Below, in pieces: positions 19,630-29,816 of a DNA stretch of 64,000 bases (within the stretch, counting starts at the first letter, position 1; each line of letters opens with the position of its first letter). The notes below the pieces were generated by a model. The model saw nothing but the letters and a program-made list of their open reading frames with translations, ran no database searches and had not been told where the DNA came from. Source of the DNA: Lucinisca nassula (Eukaryota > Mollusca > Bivalvia > Lucinida > Lucinidae). Where the stretch lies: contig OY757023.1 of the NCBI GenBank assembly GCA_963580285.1, positions 86,949,108 through 87,013,107 on the forward strand, in the 5' to 3' direction. Position numbers and translations under genes: made by a program.

Positions 19630-19900
19630 AGTGTCCCTGCATAGTGTCGTTTATATTTTCTTGTCCTTTGGGATCATTGATTCCACTGCGGAATTTTGAA
19701 AATATTTGAGGTTTACTGATGAGGCCTAAATGGCCGAAACTAGCTAGTCTGGTCCAGAAAACATGTACACTCCATATTTTCTCTTTGGTGTATTTCTTGT
19801 ATTTCAAGCATTCCATTTGATAAGATGTCACACACGTATTGAAATTGCGTATGTGCACTTTTAAAGATGAAAAAGTACTTTTTGACAAAATTACAGCATT
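19630..19900 (+). repeat. Repeat J copy
   Basis: ATAGTGTCGTTTATATTTTC, TTGTCCTTTGGGATCATTGA, TGATGAGGCCTAAATGGCCG and GTCCAGAAAACATGTACACT match 22040-22500 directly and 13350-13475 in reverse. It separates the two halves of the retrotransposon remnant, so it or the region around it inserted later. Confidence 0.7.
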
Positions 19901-20059
19901 TGCACTTTTGGCATTTCAGAAATTATACTTCAGTCGGCTGGATCCACGGTGCAGACTGGCAGTTAGAATATTACCAAAGGCAGTTAATTGTATAAAAAAC
20001 CTCTCTGGGATATAACTCTAGACAGTGACATTTAATATGTTCTAAGCGTATTGTGAAAG

Positions 20060-20510
20060 ACAGGATGCACACAGCTGGCTCACTATATTAAGGACCTTCA
20101 AGACACATATGGTCTCCCCTCGGACTTTGCACATTTCGAAAATCCACCATCTAAATCTGAGTGGAAGGAATTGTTTGCATAACTCTCTGAACTCCCATGG
20201 AAACACATCCAAGAGAAATCTTTCTTAAGGTACGATGACCCAACTGTGTTGAGTGTTGGCAAATGCCACAAAATTTGGTCAACAGTAAGGAATAATAAAA
20301 CAAACAGTAAAATGGCTAAAGCTTACTGGATCTTTCATACTTCAAGCTAACAGGGCTGTTTTCAATCAGTTTCAGTACTGCACCGGAAACACGTTATATT
20401 GCTGAATGTCCCATATTTGAAATTGAAAGAGACTCCTTTAGACAAAATGTGTGTAATAAGATATACAAGACTACAGTACCATTCAGACGAATCTTGACGC
20501 CCTAGTTCAA
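20060..20510 (+). pseudogene. Non-LTR retrotransposon coding remnant, part 2
   Basis: Frames give YIKDLQDTYGLPSD, NPPSKSEWKELFA, stop, LSELPWKHIQEKSFLRY, LSVGKCHKIWSTVRNN, KMAKAYWIFHTSS and a C-terminal piece ECPIFEIERDSFRQ. A basic IWSTVR-type segment followed by a cysteine/histidine end is what the family named for part 1 shows at its C-terminus, and the order and strand agree. Internal stops and shifts make it a pseudogene. Confidence 0.6.
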
Positions 20511-20738
20511 TATATCAGACTTAGAGCTGTGTGATCTCTCAAATTGAACTTAATGCTACAGAGTTCATAAAAGGAGAGTCATCAGGTTAAAACAAATTTC
20601 TTAAAATAAAAAGTTTGTAAATAGCATAGCTGTATGTATCACCAGCTTAATTGAAATGGACTACTTGGTTAGTAGCTATAATAATAAAATATAATCGGTG
20701 AGCCTCAAACAGTTTAATAGGGCGAGCTTCAGCGAGCC
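20511..20738. other. No recognisable feature
   Basis: AT-rich DNA between the retrotransposon remnant and a SINE-B; possibly the untranslated 3' end of the retrotransposon, but no tail is visible. Confidence 0.3.
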
Positions 20739-20750
20739 ACTATGAAATTG

Positions 20751-21048
20751 CCCGCCCATAGGAGCTTGAAGAAATATATGGGCTGCATGATGCTTCCACG
20801 CAGAGCTGAATCCGGCCCGCACACTAGTACTGGTAAACCGCTTAGAGGATCTAAGCCTGTCCATGAGGAACCGCGGTGCGAGGTGGACCGTCCATGCTAA
20901 TAAACCCTATTGGTTTCATTGGGCGACAGGGCTTGAGAAGTCATTTCATCTCAATGTCGGGTAAAAGTCCCACAAAATTGGAAGCAACGTCTCCAAAATG
21001 ACCTTTACAGTGTTGACGGGGACGTTAAACCCCAAATCAAACAAACAA
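20751..21048 (+). mobile_element. SINE-B, full length, 12-bp target duplication
   Basis: Runs from CCCGCCCATAGGAGCTTGAAG to GACGTTAAACCCCAAATCAA plus ACAAACAA. ACTATGAAATTG lies at 20739-20750 and 21049-21060. A clean reference for the family ends. Confidence 0.95.
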
Positions 21049-21060
21049 ACTATGAAATTG

Positions 21061-21765
21061 TCGCGGGGAATCGATTATATTTTATTATTAAAGACAGTAA
21101 TCATGTATTTAGTTTATACCGCAACACAAGCAAATTTAAGCAAATAAGACAGCAGACAGCAGACAGCGCGGCATGTTAAACGACATTCAGTGCCATGGCG
21201 CGCACAAGCAGTACAACGTGACGTCAAATAGTGCAAAGTTTCTGAAGTCACCGCGCCACAGATACGTTGGAAACAATAGAACGCTCGAATAAAAGTTTCT
21301 CAGCGCTTTACATTTTGTATGAAAATCTGCAAATACATGGTTTATTTTAGCTTTAGAAATTATTTTCGAGGTTGAGACGCAACCGCAATTATTCCAATGG
21401 ACCATTCAAACCAGGAAAGCCCAAGAAGGTAAGAATTTAGCTTAATTATCTGAAAATCTGTTTAAATAAATATTACAAAGATTATAACGTGCTGTTTGGT
21501 TGTATTTTTGCGTGTATAAAAATAACCATCAGAGGAGATGGCAAATCCCCCGACCAAAAGCCAATATGGCCTTCAGAAGACTGTTCACAAATAGAAAGTG
21601 CACCAGATTTAAAATACACTCGTAAGCCCATAGTATATTTTGTGTATGTAATGTTTATTGAGACTATCTTCGCCCAATGATACAAAGGATCGCTTCTCAA
21701 CATGATGAAGATCCAAGATTTCCAATGCACAAAGTACAGGCATGCTGAGTTGTGGTTCTTGCACT
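21061..21765. other. No recognisable feature
   Basis: Overlapping frames of 60-120 codons occur on both strands, none with a known motif and none conserved elsewhere in the window. I do not call a gene. Confidence 0.4.
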
Positions 21766-21885
21766 TGAAATGCCTCATCGAGGCGGTACAATCTATATTT
21801 TTAGCAGAAATAAGAAAACTAAGGTTCACCCCTGTAAACGCCATTTTTATTATATAAACGTGGGGTTCGAGGGGGTCGTGATGAG
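21766..21885. mobile_element. Hairpin MITE H, right half only
   Basis: AATGCCTCATCGAGGCGGT is followed by CAATCTATATTTTTAGCAG, AAATAAGAAAACTAAGG and TAAACGTGGGGTTCGAGGGG. The left arm is missing. Confidence 0.65.
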
Positions 21886-22029
21886 ACGGCAGCTTTCCTG
21901 GTATGCATGAACAAGAGCATCCAAACAGCCTAAAAATGTATAACGTACAACGATCATATGAGACTTTGCCAAGCGCACATGCTCAAACATCCATTTTCAC
22001 TTGGCGCGGCCCATATGAGGCATGTCACA

Positions 22030-22560
22030 TACAAAAATCTGCCATTCATCATAGTGTTGTTTATATTTTCTTGTCTTTTTGGATCAATGATTCCACTGTG
22101 GAGCCTTACCGCCCATCGGGGCTTGAAGAAATAGATGGGCTGCATGATGCTTCTGCGCAGAGCTGAAACCGACACGAGTACTGGTAAACTGCTTAGAGGA
22201 TCTAAGCCTGCCCAGGCAAAGCAGTGCGAGTCGGTCCGTCCATACTTATCAATCCTATTGGTTTCATTCGACTGGGCGACAGGGCTTGAGATGTCATTTC
22301 ATCTCAATATCGGGTAAAAGTCCCACACAATTGGAAGCAATGTCAATGTCTCCAAAATGGCCTATACAGTGTTGACGGGGACGTTAAGCCTCAAATCAAA
22401 CAAAACTGTGGAGCCTTGAAAGTATTTGATGGTCACCGATGAGGCCTAATTGGCCGAAACCAGCTTATATGGTCCAGAAAACAGTACACTTCATATTTTC
22501 CAGTTCTGCGGTGTATTCTTTGCTTCCAGAGGATAAACCTTTTATAGAACAAATAGGCGT
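22030..22560 (+). repeat. Repeat J copy interrupted by SINE-B
   Basis: Left part TTTATATTTTCTTGTCTTTT and GGATCAATGATTCCACTGTG; right part GTATTTGATGGTCACCGATG and GAGGCCTAATTGGCCGAAAC. The copy at 19630 is uninterrupted at the same point (GATTCCACTGCGGAATTTTG). Confidence 0.75.
22108..22404 (+). mobile_element. SINE-B, full length, 13-bp target duplication
   Basis: ACTGTGGAGCCTT lies at 22095-22107 and 22405-22417. The body is complete from ACCGCCCATCGGGGCTTG to GACGTTAAGCCTCAAATC. It inserted into repeat J. Confidence 0.95.
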
Positions 22561-23057
22561 TTGCGAAAAGGTTAGGTACAAACCAGCCTGCTCAGCCACA
22601 CAGACTATAGAAATAGTCTTGAAAAACTAGAAACTAAACCTAGCAGCGAACGCCAAGGTGCTGTTCTGCACTTGGTTTTGTTCGCATATGGCCAAAACAT
22701 ATTATCCCATGAAGCGGCTAAAATGATTAGATGCCAGAATTAAAATGTAAGAAGAAAACATTCTTGTGAATGCATCCGCGACTGACGAACACCAAGGACG
22801 AATCGAAACTCTTTCCAAAAACAAAAATAAGGCGAAAATTTGTTTTAGCCATTTGTGAACTTTAAAGGGAAGGGGAAGCGGACACAAAATAGTCATTTGC
22901 AGACAAAACATGGAAGTGGACGTGAAAACAAAACAATTCTTATAGAGGAGATCCTCCGATACCAGTAGGACTCTTGCAACACTAAATATATAAAAGAAAG
23001 CAAATGGTCAGTAATGAACTGAAGAAAATGATTATTTACTTGAATAAAACTTTAAGA
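22561..23057. other. No recognisable feature
   Basis: No repeat or supported gene was found between repeat J and the hairpin-ended element. Confidence 0.4.
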
Positions 23058-25048
23058 ACAAGAGGGCCATGATGGCCCTGGTTCGCTCACCTGATCCAAA
23101 GCATAACAAGTGGGCCCCGGGCAGGGTCAATTTTGGCCCCAGGGCTAAAATTTGAACAATCTTGGTAGAGGTCCACAAGATGAAGCTTCATATCTAATAT
23201 GAAAGACCTGGGCTTTCTGGTTTCAGAGAAGAAGATTTTAAAGGTTTACCCTGCATATAGAAGTCTATGTAAAACAAGATTTTCCCTATATAAGTTTATG
23301 TTAAACCAAAGGGCCCCGGAGCGGGGGCATTTTTGGCCCTAGGGCTATAATTTGAACAATCTTGGTAGAGGTCCACTAGCTGAAGCTTCATAACAAATAT
23401 CAAAGACCTAAGCCTTGTGCTTCAGAGAAGATGATTTTTAAAGATTTTCCCTATATAAGTCTATGTAAAACCAAAGGGCCACATGGCGGGGGCATTTTTG
23501 GTCTCAGGGCTATAATTTGAACAATCTTTATAGAGGTCCACTAGCTGAAGCGTCATAACAAATATCGAAGACCTAAGCCTTGTGGTTTCAGAGAAGAAGA
23601 TTTTTCAAGATTTTCCCTATATAAGTCTATGTAAAACCAAAGGGCCCCGGAGCGGGGGCATTTTTGGCCCCAGGGCTATAATTTGAACAATCTTGGTAGA
23701 GGTCCACTAGATGAAGCTTCATACCAAATATCAAAGACCTGGGCCTTGCAGTTTCAGAGAAGAAGATTTTTCAAGATTTTCCCTATAAAAGCCTATGTAA
23801 AACAAAAGGGCCCTGGTGCGGGGGCATTTTTGGCCCCAGCACTATAATTTGAACAATCTTGGTAGGGGTCTGCTAGATGAAGCTTCATACCAAATATCAA
23901 AGACCAGGGCCTTGCGGTTTCAGAGAAGAAGATTTTTCAAGATTTTCCCTGTATAAGCCCATGTAAAACCAAAGGGCCCCCGTGCAGGGGGCATTTTTAG
24001 CTCCAGCACTATAATTTGAACAATCTTGGTAGGGGTCCACTAGATGAAGCTTCATACCAAATATCAAAGACCTGGGCCTAGCGGTTTCAGAGAAGAAGAT
24101 TTTTCAAGATTTTCCCTATATGAGCCCATGTAAAACCAAAGGGCCCCCGTGCAGGGGCATTTGTAGCTTCAGCACTATAATTTGAACAATCTTGGTAGGG
24201 GTCCACTAGATAAAGCTTCATACCTAATATCAAAGACCTGGGCCTTGCGGATTCAGAGAAGAAGATTTTTAAAGATTTTCCCTATATAAGCCCTTGAAAA
24301 ACCAAAGGGCCCTAGTGCGGGGGCATTTTTGACCCCAGCACTATAATTTGAACAATCTTGGTAGGGGTCTACTAGATGAAGCTTCATACCAAATATCAAA
24401 GACCTGGGCCTTGCGGTTTCAGAGAAGAAGATTTTTCAAGATTTTCCCTATATAAGCCCATGTAAAACCAAAGGGCCCCCGTGCGGGGGCATTTTTAGCT
24501 CCAGCACTATAATTTGAACAATCTTGGTAGGGGTCCACTAGATGAAGCTTCATACCAAATATCAAAGATCTGGGCCTTGCGGTTTCAGAGAAGAAGATTT
24601 TTAAAGATTTTCCCTATATAAGCCCATGTAAAACCAAAAGGCACCCGTGCGGGGGCATTTTTAGCCCCAGCACTACAATTTGAACAATCTTGGTAGGGGT
24701 CTACTAGATGAAGCTTCATACCAAATATCAAAGACCTGGGCCTTGCGGTTTCAGAGAAGAAGATTTTTTAAGTTTTCGGTGAAAAAAATCTATTTTTGGC
24801 TACTGTGACCTATATGTGCAATGGACCGGAACCATTTGAACAACTTTGAAATGGGACCACCTAAGGATCATTCCTGTGAAGTTTGGTCAAAATCCGATCA
24901 GTGGTTTAGGAGGAGATGTCGTTTGAAGAAAAGTTTACGGACGCACGCACGGACGCACGGACGCACGCACGGACGCACGGACGCACGACGGACGACGGAC
25001 AAAAAGTGATCCCAAAAGCTCACCTTGTCACTATGTGACAGGTGAGCT
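23058..25048 (+). mobile_element. 2-kb hairpin-ended element, ten 166-bp units
   Basis: 5' ACAAGAGGGCCATGATGGCC with a short stem; GCTCACCTG starts 27 nt in (23085). The 3' end has GGACGCACGGACGCACGCAC and the stem AGCTCACCTTGTCA-TGACAGGTGAGCT, whose right arm is the inverse of the internal repeat. The body is a tandem array: GAACAATCTTGGTAG recurs at about 23354, 23519, 23684, 23851, 24018, 24184, 24350, 24516 and 24682 (165-167 bp). Its ends match the element at 6880 but its body does not, so ends and bodies exchange independently. Non-coding. Confidence 0.8.
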
Positions 25049-25293
25049 AAAAACGGATCGTTTGTATGCACAAATGCAACGAAAAATCATCAATGCAATA
25101 TCCGCCTTTGAAAATCACAGATCATCTACTGTCAATCTAAAAGGCATTGTAAATTTGTTGTTGTTTTGCACAGAAGGATGTCTTTAAAAAGAATGTTTTG
25201 TTTCCGCTTACCATAATGAGAGAAAGGGGTTAATTGTTGTTACCAAACGGACACTACGAATTTTGAGGAACCTGGTCAATGAGAGACAGGCCT
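25049..25293. other. No recognisable feature
   Basis: Short AT-rich stretch without a repeat relation that I can define. Confidence 0.3.
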
Positions 25294-25375
25294 GGGCAAG
25301 CAGTGTAGATCCAGATGACACGCCTCAGAAAGATGAAGACCATTCCATCTGATCTGGTTTACACTGTTTGCATAG
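25294..25375. repeat. Solo palindromic module (decayed)
   Basis: GCAGTGTAGATCCAGATGA and CATCTGATCTGGTTTACACTG are the two outer arms of the palindrome found in MITE A, with a decayed middle and no recognisable MITE ends. Confidence 0.6.
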
Positions 25376-25429
25376 GTAGATCATATATTCTGCTTCAGCA
25401 CCTCACGATTTTACAATTTGTTTTGATTG

Positions 25430-26095
25430 TGTAAAACAGAAGTGAAGGCAATGATCAGGAATCGCTAAAATTTACCCACAGCTCCCATCAGAGACACCAA
25501 AGGGAAAGAAACACAAACACGAAACAACAGACCCTAATGAAACATCAACAGCGGAAAGCCAAAAGGACAGTTACTTTCCCACAAAATGGCCATTTGGCTA
25601 TCCAAAACAAGATATAATAAAAGCGACACAAACGCTCAAAGACAAAGCATAACAAAAAACAAGAGCACCGCATGCGAATGCCAACTCTCGGCTGCAAAAA
25701 TTCTAAGTCAAAAAAGGGGCATAACTTTCGCCAAAAATATTTTGAGGGTTACCTCACCTATTGGTATGAGTTCCCCTTTTCATAATGAACAACTAGTCCG
25801 AGTTCCAAGTAAATATGTTCAGTAATGACAGAGATATTACAAAATGTCCAAGTTTTTGCACGACACAGACGACGACGACGACGCAGATGACGCCAGAGCT
25901 ATTACATTACCTCGTCGTTTTCTTCGAAAACAGCCGAGCTAATAAACCGCGACAGAAGAACCGCCCTGGAACGGTCAGTGAAACGAATTCCACTGGGGGG
26001 GGGGGGGGGGGGCTTAAATCGATTTTACGTGGCCACAATCCTCGCCCTTATAGACAAATTATTTGTTCAGTCCGCATGATGGCCTCCTAACCTGT
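25430..26095 (-). repeat. Repeat K, minus strand, interrupted
   Basis: In reverse it follows K from the TTCTTTCCCTTTGGTG end to the CAAATTATTTGTTCAG part. It is split by the element at 25659-25942. A run of about 20 G at 25986-26012 sits where other copies read CCCCAGTGG. Confidence 0.8.
25659..25942 (+). mobile_element. Hairpin-ended element with exact empty site
   Basis: Starts ACAAGAGCACCGCATGCG; CTCGGCT follows 28 nt in; a GACGACGACGACG tract precedes the 3' end, which closes in AGCCGAGCTAA, the inverse of the internal repeat. Repeat K elsewhere reads CATAACAAAAATAAACCGC (inverse of 14164-14184), so the insertion falls within A/T and leaves no target duplication beyond 0-1 base. That fits Helitron-group insertion. 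Confidence 0.75.
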
Positions 26096-27006
26096 AACCC
26101 GATACGACTATTGTTTGACACTTCCTTGTCCGTGCCGTTGTCGTGCAATAAATGCCCTTGCAAATTTAAACCCGAGGTGTCAGGGAAAAAGTAGGATTTA
26201 CAAGGGTAATCTTTACTTTACTTATTTGGTCAAACAGATAGATTGTCGCATCGCAGCACAGTTAAGATTCTTACAAGTTCATGTATGTAATTAATACATG
26301 TAGTGGTACATACGATCTCAAATGTATACTGCCGTCAAAACAAAAACCGGGAAGATTTGTATTAGTACAGATTTGGCAAGATCGCTATATTACAGCAGTT
26401 CTTTGACCTATTACCGAAATTGTCTGTTTTCAAAACTTGGTCACCCACATTTTAAAGATGTTTTAACAATTACGATAGCGTTAGTTCTTTAACTTTGGGT
26501 ATTGTTTCGGGTTGTATTAAAAGCAAATACAGCATGTCACATGTTGACAATATTTTGGATACTTTACAGGGGTTGGAAATCCTACAGCTGATTGTTTGGG
26601 TTGATAAGTGGTTGGGCTCTGTCTATGCTAACTCTTTCACCCCTGCGTTTCTAAAGTGGAATCTTCTATTTTTAGCTTTGGGTTTGTTTGTTCATTGCTA
26701 CTAATTTGTCATAACAGGATGTCAAACAGTGGCGATCCTGTGGAGACATTATAATAAGAGCCGTCTCACCGGGATCTAAACTATTTGCAAAGGTATCGGC
26801 ATAGATCTACGAATGGAAATGGCTAATGAACATTAAGATAGACCGTAATGATCTTTTCAACAGATGCAAATAAAGAACAGTTAAAAGAGCAGTCCAATGA
26901 GAATACAAACATCCTTCTGCCTATGAATCAGATACAGTGAACATTCATTAGGAAAATTGTCCATGTGGAATCATGGCGTACAACATGGTGTCAGAAATGA
27001 CAAATA
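26096..27006. other. Mostly unassigned; one decayed palindromic module
   Basis: At 26722-26800, GTCAAACAGTGGCGATCCTG and GGGATCTAAACTATTTGCAA look like the remains of a MITE A core. No other repeat was recognised. Confidence 0.4.
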
Positions 27007-27219
27007 TTAACCCTTATCTTGCTGAATATTCATTTAAGCCACACCCATTTCTGTCTATCAACCAATCAAATTACTTGATGTAATTTATTGCTACAAATTC
27101 ATAAACTTTATGTCAAACAGTGTAGATCCTGATCAGATGGCTTCTTCAGAAGCCATCTGATCTGGATCTGCACTGTTTCCAAAGATAGGGGTTGTTGTGA
27201 ACAGCAAGATAAGGGTTAA
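27007..27219. mobile_element. MITE A copy
   Basis: TTAA on both sides, ends CCCTTATCTTGCTG and CAGCAAGATAAGGG exactly inverse, core palindrome intact. This is one of the cleanest copies for defining the family ends. Confidence 0.95.
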
Positions 27220-27424
27220 GGAAAAATTGTTACACCGCAACATTGTCTCATCTTCATCAAAAATGTTTGCTAAGGCCTGCCTGTCTGTCTGGAAATATGG
27301 TACTATAAAATTGTTGTTTACTTCCTTATTCACGAAAGAAGTGCTGAATCAAAGCATTGACAGCACTGGTAGGTTGACTGCTTCTCAGTCTGTCTAGGCT
27401 TGGCAAATGGTCCTGAACAGTTAC

Positions 27425-27636
27425 TCAACCCTTCTCTTGCTGAATATTCAATTAAGCCACACCCATTTCTGACTTTGAACCAATCAGATTCCTTGATGTC
27501 ATTTATTCCTACAAATTCTAAACTGAATGTCAAACAGTGTAGATCCTGATCAGATGGCTTCTTCAGAAGCCATCTGATCTGGATTTACACTGTTTGCAAA
27601 GATAGGGGTGGTCCTGAACAGCAAGATAAGGGTTAA
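27425..27636. mobile_element. MITE A copy
   Basis: Left flank TCAA, right TTAA; ends CCCTTCTCTTGCTG and CAGCAAGATAAGGG; core palindrome intact. Its right TTAA is also the left TTAA of the next copy. Confidence 0.9.
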
Positions 27637-27817
27637 TACTTATCACACTGAATAAATGAATTTAGCCACACTGATTCCTGATATCCAAGCAATCACGTTA
27701 CTAGATATAATATAATGTGTTTGTTCTATTCACAACTACATGACAGTGATGGCCATCTGATCCGGATCTACACTGTTTGCAAAGGTAAGAGTTGTCATGT
27801 TCAGCGGGATAAGGGTT
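27633..27817. mobile_element. MITE A relative, decayed, abutting the previous copy
   Basis: TTAATACTTATCACACTG at the left and CAGCGGGATAAGGGTTA at the right, with only the right core arm (GGCCATCTGATCCGGATCTAC). It shares TTAA 27633-27636 with its neighbour, so one copy landed on the end of the other. Confidence 0.7.
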
Positions 27818-27963
27818 AGACTGCTTCATTAATTAAATTCGTAATTCCCGAACAATGAACATGTCAATGAGGAATACTTGAACTTATCTGGGTTAGAAAA
27901 CGCAAATCTCATAGCCATAGACACTGATGATCATGCTTCAGGCTGATGTATGAACATTTTCTG

Positions 27964-28176
27964 TTAACCCTTGTCCTGCTGAATATTCATATATGCCACT
28001 CCCACTACCGATTATCAACCAATCGGATTACTTGATGCAAGTAATTGCAACAAATTCACAATCTGAATGGCAAACAATGTAGATCCTGATCAGATGGCTT
28101 CGTCAGAAGCCATCTGATCTGGATCTACATTGTTTCAAAGATATGGCATATCCGGGATTAGCAGGACAAGGGTTAA
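27964..28176. mobile_element. MITE A, GTCCTGCT subfamily
   Basis: TTAA both sides; ends CCCTTGTCCTGCTG and TAGCAGGACAAGGG; core GTAGATCCTGATCAGATGGC, TTCGTCAGAAG and complement. Same subfamily as 54066, 59476 and 61556. Confidence 0.9.
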
Positions 28177-28215
28177 CAGAAATCTACTATACTTTACACA
28201 TCTATTATTGGGCCA

Positions 28216-28442
28216 ACGCCCATCAGGGCTTGGAGAAATAGATTGGGCTGCATGGTGCTTCCATGCAGAGCTAAATCAAACCGCGCGTGAATACTGGTAA
28301 ACCACTAAAAAGGCTTAGAAGGTCTAAGCCAAGTTGTGCGAGTCAGACATTCCATTATGCACTGTATATTCATTGGGCGGCATGGGTTGAGATGTCATTT
28401 CATCTCAATGTTGGGTAAAGTCCCAAACAATTGCAATTGGGA
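28216..28442 (+). mobile_element. SINE-B, diverged, 3' truncated
   Basis: Starts GCCCATCAGGGCTTGGAGAA and carries the central CATTTCATCTCAATGTTGGG, then stops after AAACAATTGCAATTGG without the CCAAAATGACC and GACGTTAAAC tail. Confidence 0.8.
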
Positions 28443-28639
28443 CCATGAAAATATGTTGGAGGGGGATGGTTTGAATCACTGCGGTTTTTACAGATTACCA
28501 GGCCAGGATGCATGTGATGGGAATAATTGAGTAATGTTTTTGATGTTCTATAATATAAAGGTATTACAACCGCTGTCCATGGAGCCCATTCTATGGGTAC
28601 ACACAATATAGACTTTAACGCTCTGCATGCTGGCCATTG

Positions 28640-28910
28640 CTGGATTTCTTTTTCAGCAGACAACATTTTGAAATATATTTTCTCACTGGTATTTTTTCCA
28701 GAAAACAGGATTTGACATGAGATGTCAAGTCTCGTTTTCTGGGGGGAAGAGAAAAATATCCACAATTTGTCGTCTGCTGAGTTAGCCAGAAAGTGGTAAT
28801 TTTCTTACTGGTATTTACCCAGAAAACACGATTTGACATGAGATGTGAAGTCTTGTTTTCTTGGGGGAAAAAAGAGAAAAATATCCACAATTTGTCATCT
28901 GCTGAATTAG
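28640..28910. repeat. Repeat Q, two adjacent hairpin units
   Basis: CCAGAAAACA-GATTTGACATGAGATGT then GTTTTCT-GGGG and GAGAAAAATATCCACAATTT, with GTCGTCTGCTGA, occur twice (about 28650 and 28790). TCAGCAGACAAC at the left and GTCGTCTGCTGA at the right are inverted, so each unit folds back. A third, diverged unit lies at 35090-35225. Confidence 0.7.
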
Positions 28911-29057
28911 CCCTGAGTGTGGTAAAAGAAGAAAATCTCCCTAAATTGTACCCTTCACTTTTTTCTTATTTTGAGCCCTAGAAACATATTCTAGGGATTG
29001 AAGAACTGGTTCCACCCTGCCATGGTAAACTAGCCATTTCACTGCATCTTGTACTTT

Positions 29058-29241
29058 ATATCCCTTGTCTTGCGGCATAAATTAATTTACCACATCCATT
29101 TCTGGCTAACAACCAATCAAATTACTTGATATAATGTATTCATTCAAATTCAGAAACTCAATGACAGTCTGGATCCTGATCAGATGGCTTCTTCCGATCT
29201 GGATATTCACTACAAAGGTAGAGATCAAGGAAAAGGGTTAA
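29058..29241. mobile_element. MITE A relative, decayed
   Basis: Left end ATCCCTTGTCTTGCGG, internal CCAATCAAATTACTTGAT and TGATCAGATGGCTTCTTC are typical; the right arm of the core is mostly deleted; it ends AAAAGGGTTAA. The hairpin-ended element at 29244 begins only three bases later. Confidence 0.7.
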
Positions 29242-29816
29242 AAACTAGACAAAGTGCCCAGTGGGTCACGTATACCCCCGGCCAGTGCCATCGCCTCAGC
29301 TAAAAATGGCAATGTCAAAAGCTTCTTTGCATATGCAGGTCATATTTCATGTAAAAGGTAATGCTATAGACATATCCTGTACCAAATGTAAAGAGAATCT
29401 AACATGGTTAGCAATGAAAAGGTTTAATGCAAAACTTTGACGTAAAAGTTGACGAATTGATGGACAGCCCACCCAGGGGCATGGCCCAGGGGTTTAGATA
29501 ATCCATATGAAAGGTAATGCTATAGAGATTATACTTTACCATATATGAAGAGAATCTAACATGTGGTTACAGAGATATGAGAAATCAAAAAGGTTTAACG
29601 CAAAACTTTGACGTAAAGGTTGATGACCGGACGGACAGACGTACTGACGGACAGCCCTCCCAGGGGTTTGACCCCCGAGCTTAGATATTCCAAATAAACA
29701 GGTAATGCTATAGAGATAGTCTGTCCAAATATTCAGAGATATGAGCAATCAAAAAGGTTTAACACAAAACTTTGACGTAAAAGCTGACAAATGGACGGAC
29801 AGCCCGCCCAGGGGCA

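Noticed and set aside
21187..21844. Frames of 72-120 codons in an otherwise unassigned stretch
   Set aside because: No motif, no start context, no sign of codon bias and no splice pattern I could support. Left as unassigned rather than called a gene.
28400..28765. 121-codon minus-strand frame
   Set aside because: It crosses from a SINE-B copy into repeat Q; the peptide has no recognisable feature.
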